A stretch of 64,000 nucleotides of DNA from Desulfosarcina ovata subsp. ovata (lineage in GTDB: Bacteria; Desulfobacterota; Desulfobacteria; Desulfobacterales; Desulfosarcinaceae), in contig NZ_AP021879.1 in NCBI RefSeq assembly GCF_009689005.1, positions 4,216,001-4,280,000 of the forward strand. The letters are read 5' to 3'. The notes under the pieces were generated by a model. The model was not told where the DNA came from. It saw only the letters and a program-made list of their open reading frames with translations, and did not search any database. Shown one piece after another: positions 1 to 10,216 of the stretch. The position numbers and the translations under genes are program-made. The stretch's first letter is position 1, and every line of letters begins with the position of its first letter.

Positions 1-191
1 GCAAAATCCATTGGGATAGCATTGGGCAAATCTCCTTTTTTCTATTTTCAGGTTAAGTTTGGAAGACTTGCCTTCCTAAGTAACAAGCCAACGTTCCGAT
101 TCCGTTCCCCAAAGCGTGACACGGGCGTTTCCAATTAAAAATTGTCAAGCCCCGGGGGATAAGATAAGTTTCCGCCCAGGAGAACCAGCCC

Positions 192-3100
192 ATGACCCAG
201 ATTGAATTTTTATTCTTCGGTCCCCCATGTTTCCGCGTGAACGGTACGGCAGTAAAGATCGGCCGGCGAAAGGCCGTTGCCCTGGCCGCCTACCTGGCTG
301 TTACCGGGAAAGTCCATTCCAGGGAAAAGCTGGCTACCATGTTCTGGCCGGAAAGCGACCCGGCAAGGTCCAGGGCATCGCTTCGCAAGGCCCTCTGGCT
401 CATGGCAAAGACGCTGGGAACGTCCTGGCTGAGCATCGACAGGGAAACCATCGGTTTTGTACCCCATGCAAACCTGCAGGTGGATGTGAACCGGTTCCTG
501 GAATGTGCCGCCGTGCTTCCCCAAAAGGAGGGCGAGGTGGGGGAAAACCGCCCGGAGCCCTTCCAACCGGAACGGATCAACGCGCTGGAAGAAGCTGCGC
601 AGATCTGCAAACGCTCGTTTCTTTCGGGTTTTTCCCTCAACGATGCCCCGGATTTCGAGGACTGGCAGCTGGAGCAGGCTGAGTACTTGAAAGGCCGGGC
701 CGCTGAAGTCCTGGGATTCCTTGCCCGTTTTGGGATCAACCGGGGCACGTATTCACAAGCGGTTTCCCATGCCCGGCAACTGGTGGCCCTGGATCCCCTG
801 GATGAAGGCGCGCAGCGGCTGCTGATCCGCCTTTACGAGAAGGCAGGACACCCCGGCCTTGCCATCCGTCAGTATGAGAAATGCAAAGCCCTGCTGGAAA
901 AGGAACTGGGCGTCCTGCCCGAAGATAAGACAACCGCCCTTGGGGAACGTATCCGCAACACCAACCGGGATGGGCAGATCAATTCAGACAATGCCCCGCC
1001 CCGGACCAACCTGCCGGCCCGGTCCACATGCTTCGTGGGCCGAAAGGATGACATAAACGCTTTGGTGGGAAAGATAACGGCTCCGGAAGTGCGGCTTCTT
1101 ACCCTGACCGGGCCGGGAGGCATCGGCAAGACCCGGCTGGCCCTTGAGCTTGCAGAAATCCTCATGAATTGTTTTCCCGATGGGGTGTTTTTTATCGGGA
1201 TGGCAGGCTTACGGACACCCGGCGAGCTTGCTGGCGAACTGCTCAAGGCCCTGGGGCCGGAATCCGACAGGAAAACCGGATTGGAAGGGCAGATCGTCAA
1301 TTTTCTGCGGCACAGGAAAGCCTTGCTGGTGATGGACAATTTCGAACACCTGGCCGAAGGGGGAGGTCTTGTCCTAACATTGCTGGAACAGGCACCCAAT
1401 CTTAATATTCTGGTCACATCAAGAATCCGGCTGATGCTCGAGGGTGAGCATCTCTTCCCTGTTCCGGATCTTTCCCGCCCCCCTCTGTCCGGCCGTGAAA
1501 AGGCGGTCGCCATATGCCGGGCCGAGGAAACCTGGGACGCGGTCGCCCTTTTCCTTTCCGCTGCCAGGAGAGTCAGGCCGACTGTCAAATTGGATGCGGA
1601 TAATTTTCAGGCCGTATCACGGATCTGCGACCTGACCGGGGGCATGCCGCTGGCCCTGATCCTGGCGGCCGGATGGATGGATGTATTCCCCCCGGAAAAA
1701 ATCGCGGACAGGATTCGGGAAAGCCTGGATTTTTTAAGAACCGATATCCGGGATATGCCTGAACGCCATCAGAGCATCCTGGCTGTATTGGACACCTCCT
1801 GGACCTGTCTGTCCAAAGAAGAGAAAGACCTTTTGATGAAACTTGCCGCTTTCCGGCACAGTTTTACGCTTGAGGCGGTTTCCCGGGTCATGGAAATCGA
1901 GCCTGAAACGGCCGTTCGCCGGACAACGGGGCTGGCAAGAAAGTCCCTGCTCCGGGCGGATCCCGAAACCGGGCGTTTTGAAATGCATCCCTTGTTAAGG
2001 CAGTATGCCGGGAAACGACTGTCGGCATCCGGTCTGGAGGATGAGGTATTGGATGCCCATAAACACCATTACCTGGACCTGGCGCGCGACAATGAACCGG
2101 GCTTGATCGGTGAACGCATGCTGGCCTGCCGCGAAAAGATGGATGCCGAATTCCCCAATATCCGCCAGGCATGGTTCAGAGCCGTGGATCAGCAGGATCT
2201 TTTTGCCCTGATCCGTGCGGTAAAAGGGGTATACGTCTATTTTGACATGCACACCCGGTATCATGAAAGCAAGGCCCTGTTTCAACCGGCCAAAACCCTG
2301 GTCATGGAAATGGCCGGTGCCGAACCTTGCCCGGATATGGCCCTGATTCCCCTTTGCTGGCTGGACATGGCAACAACGGAGCGTCTCGCTGCCCGGCAGG
2401 CATCGGAACTCAAGGACCGGGCCGGGCAGTGGCTGAGGCTGGCCGTAAAGCGCAAAGACCGATCCGGCAGGGCCTACGCCCTGTTGCTGATGGGGGCCGT
2501 GGCCCAGAAAGAAAAAGCCTGGGACAAGGCCATCCGCCTCTTTGGCCTGGGCCTCAAGGCGTATCCCGGAATTGAACGGGCCTTCTGGGTAACGGTCCGC
2601 ATGGGGTTATGCCGGCAGGCCCAGGGCCGGATGGACAAGGCCATCGAATATTTCAGACAGGGCCACAAGGCCGGAACCGAAGCCGGCGATGAGATTAAAA
2701 AGGCATGGACCCTTTGCAATATCGGGATCTGCGAAGTGGGCAAGGGCAACCTTGAATCCGGTCAACCCCCACTTCAGGCGGCTGCAGACGCCTTCGACCG
2801 GATCAGGGCGCCCATAGGCATGATGACCGCATACGAGGAACTGGGCCTGATCTCCCTGCTCAACGGAGACCTGGCCAGGGCCGATTCCCTGACGGATCGG
2901 GTCTTGGATATCGCCAAGGATCTTGGTCTGGCCCTGCCACGGTTTAAAAATGCGCTTGCCCTCAAGGGCCTCATCTCCATTGCAGCCGACCACCCCCGCC
3001 GTGCCGAAACCTTTCTTATCCAGGCACAGGAGGGCGGGCAACCCCTTTTCATGGCCCACCTGGGAATGACCTTTCTTGCCTGCCTGACAAAAGATCCTGC

Positions 3101-3359
3101 AAATGCCCGATTCCACTTGGAGGCTGCGGATAAAACTTTGCCATCGGTGCATAAGCCCCATTTGAATCTTTTATATTTGCTGGCCCGGGCCTGGGTGTGG
3201 GTTGCGGCCGGCCAGGACCTGCAGGCAGCCGAGGCCCTCGGTGCTGTCTATCATCACCCGCTCTATCCGGTCGGGCTTTTCCGGGTTTGGAACCTGCCCG
3301 GGCAGCTTCTTGGCCGCTTGAAGTCCGGGATGGCCCCGTCATTGGCGATGGACGGGTAG
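192..3359 (+). CDS. AfsR/SARP-like regulator: winged helix, BTAD, NB-ARC-type ATPase, TPR
   Basis: The 1055-residue protein begins with an OmpR-type winged helix (about residues 5-95). A bacterial transcriptional activator domain follows (about 110-255), with the typical stretch DPLDEGAQRLLIRLYEKAG. A STAND/NB-ARC-like ATPase starts near residue 280; it has the P-loop GPGGIGKT near 306 and the Walker B strand ALLVMDNFEHL near 380. The C-terminal half (about 700-1000) is helical and TPR-like. This order is that of AfsR/SARP-type signal-integrating transcription factors, cytoplasmic proteins that bind DNA when nucleotide-loaded. The ATG at 192 follows AGGAG. The gene stands alone, with no co-directional partner downstream, so its target cannot be read from context. 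Family assignment is firm; the regulon is unknown. Confidence 0.85.
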   Translation: MTQIEFLFFGPPCFRVNGTAVKIGRRKAVALAAYLAVTGKVHSREKLATMFWPESDPARSRASLRKALWLMAKTLGTSWLSIDRETIGFVPHANLQVDVNRFLECAAVLPQKEGEVGENRPEPFQPERINALEEAAQICKRSFLSGFSLNDAPDFEDWQLEQAEYLKGRAAEVLGFLARFGINRGTYSQAVSHARQLVALDPLDEGAQRLLIRLYEKAGHPGLAIRQYEKCKALLEKELGVLPEDKTTALGERIRNTNRDGQINSDNAPPRTNLPARSTCFVGRKDDINALVGKITAPEVRLLTLTGPGGIGKTRLALELAEILMNCFPDGVFFIGMAGLRTPGELAGELLKALGPESDRKTGLEGQIVNFLRHRKALLVMDNFEHLAEGGGLVLTLLEQAPNLNILVTSRIRLMLEGEHLFPVPDLSRPPLSGREKAVAICRAEETWDAVALFLSAARRVRPTVKLDADNFQAVSRICDLTGGMPLALILAAGWMDVFPPEKIADRIRESLDFLRTDIRDMPERHQSILAVLDTSWTCLSKEEKDLLMKLAAFRHSFTLEAVSRVMEIEPETAVRRTTGLARKSLLRADPETGRFEMHPLLRQYAGKRLSASGLEDEVLDAHKHHYLDLARDNEPGLIGERMLACREKMDAEFPNIRQAWFRAVDQQDLFALIRAVKGVYVYFDMHTRYHESKALFQPAKTLVMEMAGAEPCPDMALIPLCWLDMATTERLAARQASELKDRAGQWLRLAVKRKDRSGRAYALLLMGAVAQKEKAWDKAIRLFGLGLKAYPGIERAFWVTVRMGLCRQAQGRMDKAIEYFRQGHKAGTEAGDEIKKAWTLCNIGICEVGKGNLESGQPPLQAAADAFDRIRAPIGMMTAYEELGLISLLNGDLARADSLTDRVLDIAKDLGLALPRFKNALALKGLISIAADHPRRAETFLIQAQEGGQPLFMAHLGMTFLACLTKDPANARFHLEAADKTLPSVHKPHLNLLYLLARAWVWVAAGQDLQAAEALGAVYHHPLYPVGLFRVWNLPGQLLGRLKSGMAPSLAMDG

Positions 3360-3418
3360 TTGTCAGAACAGGCCCTCAAAGCAATAAAAATGGGTAAGGT
3401 CACTCATGAACGAATACG

Positions 3419-5443
3419 TCATGGGTTAACTTGACTTTTTTTAGAGGGCAGGGCACGGGCAATTTCCTGGCTTTCGCGCTGGGCCGCGCGAGCCGCCTCC
3501 AGGTTTCCCAGATCCCGTTCCACACCGCCCACGTTATCCAGGGAGACGGACAGGTCACGCAGGGACTGCGGGGTATCGCCAAGGCTCTGGCGCAGGCCGC
3601 GGGCAATCTCCAGGCTTTCGCGGTAGGCGCTGCCTGCCGCCTCCAGGTTTCCCAGATCCCGTTCCACCCGGCCCACGTTATTCAGGGAGACGGACAGGTC
3701 ACGCAGGGACTGCGGGGTATCGCCCAGGCTCTGGCGCAGGCCGCGGGCAATCTCCAGGCTTTCGCGGTAGGCGCTGCCTGCCGCCTCCAGGTTTCCCAGA
3801 TCCCGTTCCACATCGCCCACGTTATCCAGGCAGACGGACAGGTCACGCAGGGACTGCGGGGTATCGTCCAGGCTCTGGCGCAGGCCGCGGAAAATCTCCA
3901 GGCTTTCGCGGTAGGCGGTGCCTGCCGCCTCCAGGTTTCCCAGATCCCGTTCCACATCGCCCACGTTATCCAGGGAGACGGACAGGTCACGCAGGGACTG
4001 CGGGGTATCGCCCAGGCTCTGGCGCAGGCCGCGGGCAAGCTCCAGGCTTTCGCGGTAGGCGGTGCCTGCCGCCTCCAGGTTTCCCAGATCCCGTTCCACA
4101 CCGCCCACGTTATCCAGGGAGACGGACAGGTCACGCAGGGACTGCGGGGTATCGTCCAGGCTCTGGCGCAGGCCGCGGCGTATCTCCAGGCTTTCGCGGT
4201 AGGCGCTGCCTGCCGCCTCCAGGTTTCCCAGATCCCGTTCCACACCGCTCACGTTATCCAGGGCAACGGACAGGTCACGCAGGGACTGCGGGGTATCGCC
4301 CAGGCTCTGGCGCAGGCCGCGGGCAATCTCCAGGCTTTCGCGGTAGGCGGTGCCTGCCGCCTCCAGGTTTCCCAGATCTCGTTCCACCCGGCCCACGTTA
4401 TCCAGGGCAACGGACAGGTCACGCAGGGACTGCGGGGTATCGTCCAGGCTCTGGCGCAGGCCGCGGCGTATCTCCAGGCTTTCGCGGTAGGCGGTGCCTG
4501 CCGCCTCCAGGTTTCCCAGATCCCGTTCCACACCGCCCACGTTATTCAGGGCAACGGACAGGTCACGCAGGGACTGCGGGGTATCGCCAAGGCTCTGGCG
4601 CAGGCCGCGGCGTATCTCCAGGCTTTCGCGGTAGGCGCTGCCTGCCGCCTCCAGGTTTCCCAGATCCCGTTCCACACCGCCCACGTTATCCAGGGAGACG
4701 GACAGGTCACGCAGGGACTGCGGGGTATCGCCAAGGCTCTGGCGCAACAAACGGGCAAGATCATAAGCCTGGCGGGCAATTGTCTGCGCCCCAGGGAGGT
4801 CGCCGCGATCCAACGCCGCGTCGACGGCCTCGAATCCGTCCCAGGGATTGATTTTTGACCTGTCTGGGGTCGTGGCCCAGAGTCGATGCCACTCCTGTTC
4901 AGATGCGCTTGGTGGCATCGTGCCATTATCCTGGCTTGGGGGGGAGGGCTTGGCTGCGATCGGTTCATCGCCAGCTATCGGTACCGGAAGGGTGGCCGTG
5001 AATGTGCGGACAGCCCAGAGATCGGGCGCCTCGATGGGAAGGCGGCCACGGCATGCCTGCGGCAGCACGAGCACCAGTGGTAGGCGCACATCGCGTTCCA
5101 GTAAGAACCGTCTTTCGTTCAACCGATTCAGAAAGCCGCGCCTGGCGGTCTCCCACACGGGTTCCATGGCTTGCCGCCACAGCTCAACCCATATGGGGCC
5201 GTGCCCCAAGCCGGGACGACAGCTCAGCACGGCATCGGCCAGAGCCTCGATGTCCTCTGCCGACGAAGGGGTGAAGCGATGCATGCGCGCGGTACGCAGT
5301 TGCAGACGATCCGCCAGATGTTGACGCAGAAGGGCGACCGGAACCGGATGATTGGCAAAGATCAGAATCAGGCTGAAACCCTGCGCCCATTCCAGATGCG
5401 GGCGCAGTTGGATCCACAGGGAATCAATCTCGTCCTTGATCAA
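3419..5443 (-). CDS. TPR-repeat protein, partner of the upstream ATPase
   Basis: I start this protein at a TTG (5443-5441) preceded by AGAGGT at a good distance. The reading frame is open further upstream, but that part lies over the ATPase gene and looks like out-of-frame translation. The product is then 674 residues. The first roughly 210 residues form a globular domain with no P-loop that I can see (motifs ERRFLLERDVRLPLVLVLPQ and APDLWAVRTF). From about residue 233 there are nine 48-residue repeats of the form SLGDTPQSLRDLSVSLDNVG followed by VERDLGNLEAAGSAYRESLE; these are TPR-like helical hairpins of the NPHP3/kinesin-light-chain style. The start lies inside the end of the ATPase gene, so the two are probably translationally coupled. 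The function is unknown; a sensor or scaffold working with the ATPase is an inference. Confidence 0.8.
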   Translation of the reverse strand: MIKDEIDSLWIQLRPHLEWAQGFSLILIFANHPVPVALLRQHLADRLQLRTARMHRFTPSSAEDIEALADAVLSCRPGLGHGPIWVELWRQAMEPVWETARRGFLNRLNERRFLLERDVRLPLVLVLPQACRGRLPIEAPDLWAVRTFTATLPVPIAGDEPIAAKPSPPSQDNGTMPPSASEQEWHRLWATTPDRSKINPWDGFEAVDAALDRGDLPGAQTIARQAYDLARLLRQSLGDTPQSLRDLSVSLDNVGGVERDLGNLEAAGSAYRESLEIRRGLRQSLGDTPQSLRDLSVALNNVGGVERDLGNLEAAGTAYRESLEIRRGLRQSLDDTPQSLRDLSVALDNVGRVERDLGNLEAAGTAYRESLEIARGLRQSLGDTPQSLRDLSVALDNVSGVERDLGNLEAAGSAYRESLEIRRGLRQSLDDTPQSLRDLSVSLDNVGGVERDLGNLEAAGTAYRESLELARGLRQSLGDTPQSLRDLSVSLDNVGDVERDLGNLEAAGTAYRESLEIFRGLRQSLDDTPQSLRDLSVCLDNVGDVERDLGNLEAAGSAYRESLEIARGLRQSLGDTPQSLRDLSVSLNNVGRVERDLGNLEAAGSAYRESLEIARGLRQSLGDTPQSLRDLSVSLDNVGGVERDLGNLEAARAAQRESQEIARALPSKKSQVNP
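3445..4740 (-). repeat. Nine tandem 144-bp coding repeats
   Basis: The phrase ggtcacgcagggactgcggg recurs exactly every 144 bases, starting at 3553, 3697, 3841, 3985, 4129, 4273, 4417, 4561 and 4705. Units differ at only a few positions (SLG/SLD, GSA/GTA, IRR/IAR/IFR/LAR). Because 144 is a multiple of three and the unit has few stop codons, frames on both strands stay open here. The near identity points to recent expansion or ongoing homogenisation of the array. Confidence 0.95.
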
Positions 5444-6788
5444 TGGGTGTGACCTCTTTATGCAGGAGGGGATGCACATCGTACCAGTCTTCACCATTTT
5501 GATACTGCAGCACATATTTGCCTTGCTGAAGCCTGGCGAAGTTCGGCAGGGCATCCCGATTGGGGAGTTCGGGCTTGTGGCGGGCCATGATTTTTTCCAG
5601 CCATTTGAGATCGTCTTCAGCAATCGGCAGCATGTCGTTGCGCACCGCGTCCTCCGCATCTACCAGAAACGCGTCGGGGACCGGCAGCTGTTGTTGGCCG
5701 GGGGAACGGGCAATGACCAATCGCAGCATGCGGAAAAAATCCCGCAGATCACCGCCCGAGCTCTCGGCGAGTCGGTTGAGCTGCTCCGCGGAGAAAAAGG
5801 CCTGCCAGTCCGGATACCGTCTTTCCACGATCGCGGGCATTTTTTTAAGCCCATCCGGGTAAGGTTCGGGCCGTTGACCGACGCCAGGACAGCATCGGTA
5901 AATGTGAACGCTCGGCAGCGAGTAGATGCGCCCGCCCGCATAATAGGCTCCCAGCCCACCGGCCAGGGCGGAAAGGTAGGGGGGGACGGTATAAACGGTG
6001 TTGAGTCCTGTAAATCGAAGTTTTTCCGCATGGGATGCAAACAGTGTCTCCGCGCTTTTGAAGACCTCATTCACGTCCTTGGAATCGCCGACGCCGTGCA
6101 ATCGTTCCACCGAATCGACAATCAGTACGATTTTTTTATCGGGTGTCGCACGTTCGCGGCGTATGGTTTGAACCGCTTCCCCGACAAAATCGCGTGCCTG
6201 CTTGACCAGCTTTTCCACCAACCCGCGGGTTTTTCTCTGGAGCTCGGACTTGAAACTCGGATTGTGATGCAGCGATGCTTTCAGCTCTAAGGCTCCGGCG
6301 GGGATCGCGATTTCGTCGAACCGAACATCGGTTTTTAAAAACGACCAGACCCGTTCAAAGAATCCCTGGCTGCCAGGCGCCTTGCCGATCCGCGTTTCGA
6401 CCTTCTCGGAAAATGCGCCTAAAATTGCGATCAGAAAATCAGTGATTTCTATACGTTGGGTTAGCGTCAAATATTCGGATAAATCGGCATAAAATACTTC
6501 GCAACCGAAATCGTGCAGGATCTTCGCCAAGCGCAGCAACTCGGTTGTTTTGCCTGTCCCCCGGTTGCCGGTGAACAGATAGGCACCGGCGCTGGCAGAA
6601 AAATCGATATGGGCGGCCAATTCCTGGACCGGGTCGCGTTGACCGGTTCCATGAATGTGCTCGACATAGACGCTTGAGTCCAGGCTGTTTTCAACCAGAT
6701 CCCGGACTCCGAAGTTTATCGGCCGATCCAAATCCAATGCGTTATAAAAGGTTTTGGCGCGGTCGCGGATGCTACTGGCATTTGTCAT
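5424..6788 (-). CDS. P-loop ATPase (AAA/STAND-like), partner of the TPR protein
   Basis: This is a 454-residue cytoplasmic protein. The P-loop GNRGTGKT lies at about residues 74-81, preceded by AYLFT. A Walker B strand, KKIVLIVDSVERLHG, lies near 218-231. Later motifs include SGGDLRDFFRMLRL, a sensor-like helix often seen in this kind of ATPase. The C-terminal end (LQQGKYVLQYQNGEDWYDVHPLL) resembles a small winged-helix module. The ATG at 6788 has no strong Shine-Dalgarno. It reads into the TPR gene with a 20-base overlap. ATPase plus repeat-sensor pairs are common among bacterial signalling and conflict systems, but I recognise no named system here. The nearest defence-related gene is not in this window, so a defence role is only a possibility. 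Confidence 0.75.
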   Translation of the reverse strand: MTNASSIRDRAKTFYNALDLDRPINFGVRDLVENSLDSSVYVEHIHGTGQRDPVQELAAHIDFSASAGAYLFTGNRGTGKTTELLRLAKILHDFGCEVFYADLSEYLTLTQRIEITDFLIAILGAFSEKVETRIGKAPGSQGFFERVWSFLKTDVRFDEIAIPAGALELKASLHHNPSFKSELQRKTRGLVEKLVKQARDFVGEAVQTIRRERATPDKKIVLIVDSVERLHGVGDSKDVNEVFKSAETLFASHAEKLRFTGLNTVYTVPPYLSALAGGLGAYYAGGRIYSLPSVHIYRCCPGVGQRPEPYPDGLKKMPAIVERRYPDWQAFFSAEQLNRLAESSGGDLRDFFRMLRLVIARSPGQQQLPVPDAFLVDAEDAVRNDMLPIAEDDLKWLEKIMARHKPELPNRDALPNFARLQQGKYVLQYQNGEDWYDVHPLLHKEVTPIDQGRD

Positions 6789-6926
6789 GGGGGATGCTCG
6801 ATTCGGTGTATGGCGTCTTTATATCGACGCCATTTTTGGTTCGTTGGAATATATCCATCGGAATTAAATATAGAAAAAAAAGGACGGCATTGCAATGAAA
6901 TCGTCTGATCCAAATCGAGAACGCTT

Positions 6927-7040
6927 AGGCGATTGGCGGATAAGAATATACCCGGATGCGCATGATTTTCATTCGTATTCAAGGCGGGCTTTCTTACGCA
7001 TAGTGGGGCTATGTGTGGAAAAGACCAACGCAGAAGACGG
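6927..7040. repeat. 114-bp dispersed repeat, copy 1 (over the 3' end of the tolC-like gene)
   Basis: This stretch matches 54388-54501 over 114 bases with about nine mismatches by eye and no gaps. Both contain the shared core catagtggggctatgtgt. Copy 1 has the left terminal repeat (ggcgattggcgg, then taagaatatacc) but no matching right end. It appears to be a partial or decayed element. It supplies the stop codon and roughly the last 20 codons of the TolC-family gene. Confidence 0.85.
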
Positions 7041-8351
7041 CTTTTTCCCGATGGTCCGCTCGAGGCCGGCCACGGCATCCAAATAACCGTACACCGCACG
7101 GTAGTAATTGGTATCCGCTTGGGTGAGAAAAGAGCGCGCATCCAGCACATCCGACGAGGTGGCCACCTGCTGCTGGTATTGGAGGTCGGTGATGCGCCAG
7201 TTCTCCCGGGCCTGGGATAGGGCCTTTTCAGCCGTAGCGATGTTGGTGCGGGCCAATTGGCAATCGATCAGCGCGTCGCTCACCTCCTCCAGTACCTGTG
7301 CTTTCAGATTTTCGATTTTGGCATCCAGGGCTTCCATTTGACGGCAGGTGCGATTCACTTCGGCCCGTATCTTTCCGCTTTGCCAAAAATTCCATTCGAG
7401 CTTCACTCCCACATAGGAACCGTCACTGTCACTGTATTCATTGCTGCTGGCACTGGGGTTATCACCCGTCTTTGCATAGCTGCCAACAACTGAAATCTGC
7501 GGGTACCAGGCGCTTTGGCTTGCTTTTTTAACAAGCTCCAGTTGCTTCATGCCGATATCAACCAGACGTAAAATCGGTCGATCCTTCAGCGCCCGCTCAC
7601 TGAGGGCGGCCAGGTCGTCGTACGCCTGGACCGGCATGGGCGCATCTTTGATAACAAGCTCGGATTCCAATGACCGGTTCAGAAGACGATTGATACCGAT
7701 CACTGCCTTACGGACATTGGCCTTGGCGCGCTCCTGCTCCTGAAGCGCATTGGATAGCGCCACGTCAGCCTTGAGCCGGTCATTCGGTGGAATCAGGCCC
7801 TGGCTGAAAAACAGCTGCGCATCGCGTTTGTGAGCGATCAAGGCGTGGACCTCGTCGTTTCGTACCTCCAAGATCTTTCCCGCCAACAACAGGGTGTAAC
7901 AGGCGCTGCACACGCTGCGGGTCAAATCAAGAATGGTCTGATCCTTTTCCAGGGTCCGCGATAGGGTATCCAGCCGAGCGATATTGTATCTCGAGCTCAA
8001 GGCGAAACCGGAAAACAGGGGCTGGACGGCGGTCACGTTCCAATTGTACTGCTTCCGGGAAGCGATCTGAACGTCACCGGATGCCATTTTCAAAACCGGA
8101 TCTTCCTTCAGCGCGGTGTATCCGTACCCTGCCGATATCTTGGGCAGCAAGTCCGCGCGGGCGCTTTTCACTGACTCGTCGGCTACCGCCATGGTTGCGG
8201 ACGTCTCCCTCATGGAAGGGTTGCGATGCAAGGCTTCCTGGACGGCCTCTTCGACTGAAAATCGGGGTATGGCTTCCTGGCCACTTACGGTCAGGGGCGA
8301 CATCGCCAGCAAACACGCGCATATAAATAGGCAAGTATTATTATTTTCCAT
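6969..8351 (-). CDS. TolC-family outer-membrane efflux channel
   Basis: The product is 460 residues with an N-terminal signal peptide (LFICACLLAMSPLTVSGQ). It has two outer-membrane-efflux-protein repeats, recognisable from AVQEALHRNPSMRETSATMA near the start, LLPKISAGYGYT, the QPLFSGF strand and a second half with ISVVGSYAKTG and LEWNFWQSGKIRAEV. Proteins of this family form the trimeric outer-membrane channel of tripartite efflux pumps. It is the last gene of the minus-strand operon adaptor, RND, TolC, 29 bases after the RND gene. The final residues (FSTHSPTMRKKARLEYE) are encoded by a dispersed repeat, so the native C-terminus has probably been replaced. TolC C-termini are often dispensable, so the channel may still work. 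Confidence 0.9.
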   Translation of the reverse strand: MENNNTCLFICACLLAMSPLTVSGQEAIPRFSVEEAVQEALHRNPSMRETSATMAVADESVKSARADLLPKISAGYGYTALKEDPVLKMASGDVQIASRKQYNWNVTAVQPLFSGFALSSRYNIARLDTLSRTLEKDQTILDLTRSVCSACYTLLLAGKILEVRNDEVHALIAHKRDAQLFFSQGLIPPNDRLKADVALSNALQEQERAKANVRKAVIGINRLLNRSLESELVIKDAPMPVQAYDDLAALSERALKDRPILRLVDIGMKQLELVKKASQSAWYPQISVVGSYAKTGDNPSASSNEYSDSDGSYVGVKLEWNFWQSGKIRAEVNRTCRQMEALDAKIENLKAQVLEEVSDALIDCQLARTNIATAEKALSQARENWRITDLQYQQQVATSSDVLDARSFLTQADTNYYRAVYGYLDAVAGLERTIGKKPSSALVFSTHSPTMRKKARLEYE

Positions 8352-10216
8352 CTCTTAACTCTTGTCCGATATGGGTGGCATTAAAGCGGTTTTACCCTGA
8401 AGAACAACGTGTACAACATCGGCACCACAATCAGGGTCAGAACACTGGCAAAAGCAAGTCCGAACATAATGGTCACGGCCATGGAGGCAAACAAGGGATC
8501 GGTCAAGAGCGGCAGCATACCCAGGATGGTCGTGGCTGAGGCCATGGTCACCGGCCGCAATCGGCTTACCGAGGAGTCGACAACGGCTTGATGCCGATCC
8601 ACCCCTTTCTTGATGGAAAACTCGATCTGCTCAATCAACACCACGGCGTTTTTGATGAGCATGCCAATCAGGCTGTAGGCGCCAAGCATGGCCATGAATC
8701 CGAAAGCCTGTCCGGTTAACAGGAGCCCGGTCACCATCCCCACCAGGGCCAAAGGCACCACCAGCATGATGATGACAGGCTGGCGAAAGCCGTTGAATAA
8801 CGCAACCAGGATAAAAAATATCATCATCAACGTGAGCGGCATGTATTTTTGCACGCCTTCGTCGCCTTTGACCGCAAGTTCGTACTCTCCGGCCCAATCC
8901 AATGTGTATCCCCGCGGAAGCGGAATGGCTTCGATCTTCGGGCGTACCCTCGCCAGCAGCGCGTCGTAAGTGATTCCCACCGTATCGCTTTGCACCGTGA
9001 TGGCCCGCCGGCGGTCATAGCGCCGGACAATCGAATCCTCCCATGAAAGGCCCGAAACATCCGCCACCTGGCCCAGCGGTACGCTGGCCGTTCCCGTTCC
9101 CCAGATGGGCGTGGATTCCGGCGAGGGGATCCCGAGACCCTCATCGATCACGGAACGCACCCGCAAGGGGATCAGTTCATTGCCCTCTCGGTAGACGGCC
9201 ACGGGCAGACCGTCGGTTGCCTGCAGAATCGCTTGGGCCAGATCATTTCTCTCCACCCCCGCGTCTCTGCCGCGCTGCTGGGAATAAACCGCCACCCACC
9301 GGGGAACCCGTTGACGCCAGTCGTCCCTGACGTATTTGGCAAAGGGGTCGTCCCTGAGGATTGTTTTGGCGCTTTCGGCAAGACGGCGCAGAACGGCCGG
9401 GTCCGGTCCGGAGAAACGGGCTTCCACCATATAATCGGCCGGCGGTCCGTTTTTATAGGACCGCATCTTGGGGGCCGCATCGGGCTGGTTGTCGACAAAC
9501 CATGCATCGAGTTTTTCCTGCAAGGCAGGGATGGCCCGATAGTCATGAACATTGACGATAATCTGGCCGAATGCAGGATTGTCCGCTTCCGGGGTTATGG
9601 TGACGGCCACACGTGGCGGGCCGGAACCGATGATCGTGGTGAAATTTTTTATCTCGGGCAGCGTGGCCAGATAATCTTCAACGCGACGCAGGCCCGCCGA
9701 TGTGGTTTCGATCCGGGTGCCTTCATGCTGCCAGTAGTCGATGAAAAACTGGGCCTTGGACGATTCGGCAAAGAAGCGTTTCTGTACTTTGCCCATGCCG
9801 ATCACTCCCAATACACACAGGCCGATAATGATGACCACACAGAATAACCGATGGCGCAGGCACCATACGAGCGTGCCGCTGTAGATCCGATACGGTAAGG
9901 ATGCGAACGGGTCTTTTGAAACGATCGCCTTCGGTCCCTTCAAAAAGCGCTGGCAAAACACCGGTGTCTGGCTCATGGCCAGCAGCCAGCTAAGCACCAG
10001 GGATACGGACACCACCTGGAAAAGGCTCCGGCAATACTCGCCCGACTCGGTCGGGGCCAGAAAAATGGGCATGAATGCCAGACTGGCGATCACCGTGGCC
10101 CCGAAAAGGGGCCATGCCGGGCGCTCCGCCGACCTGATGGCGGCATGCGTTCGGTCCTGACCGCGCTTCAGCCTCACCAGCGCGCCGTCGGTTACCACGA
10201 TGGCATTGTCCACGAT

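Noticed and set aside
3445..4740. CRISPR-like array
   Set aside because: The 144-bp units are contiguous coding repeats without spacers.
3431..4858. 475-residue open frame on the plus strand across the 144-bp repeats
   Set aside because: It is the antisense of the TPR array. The unit length is a multiple of three, so any stop-free frame stays open. The TPR frame gives sensible helical repeats and a ribosome site.
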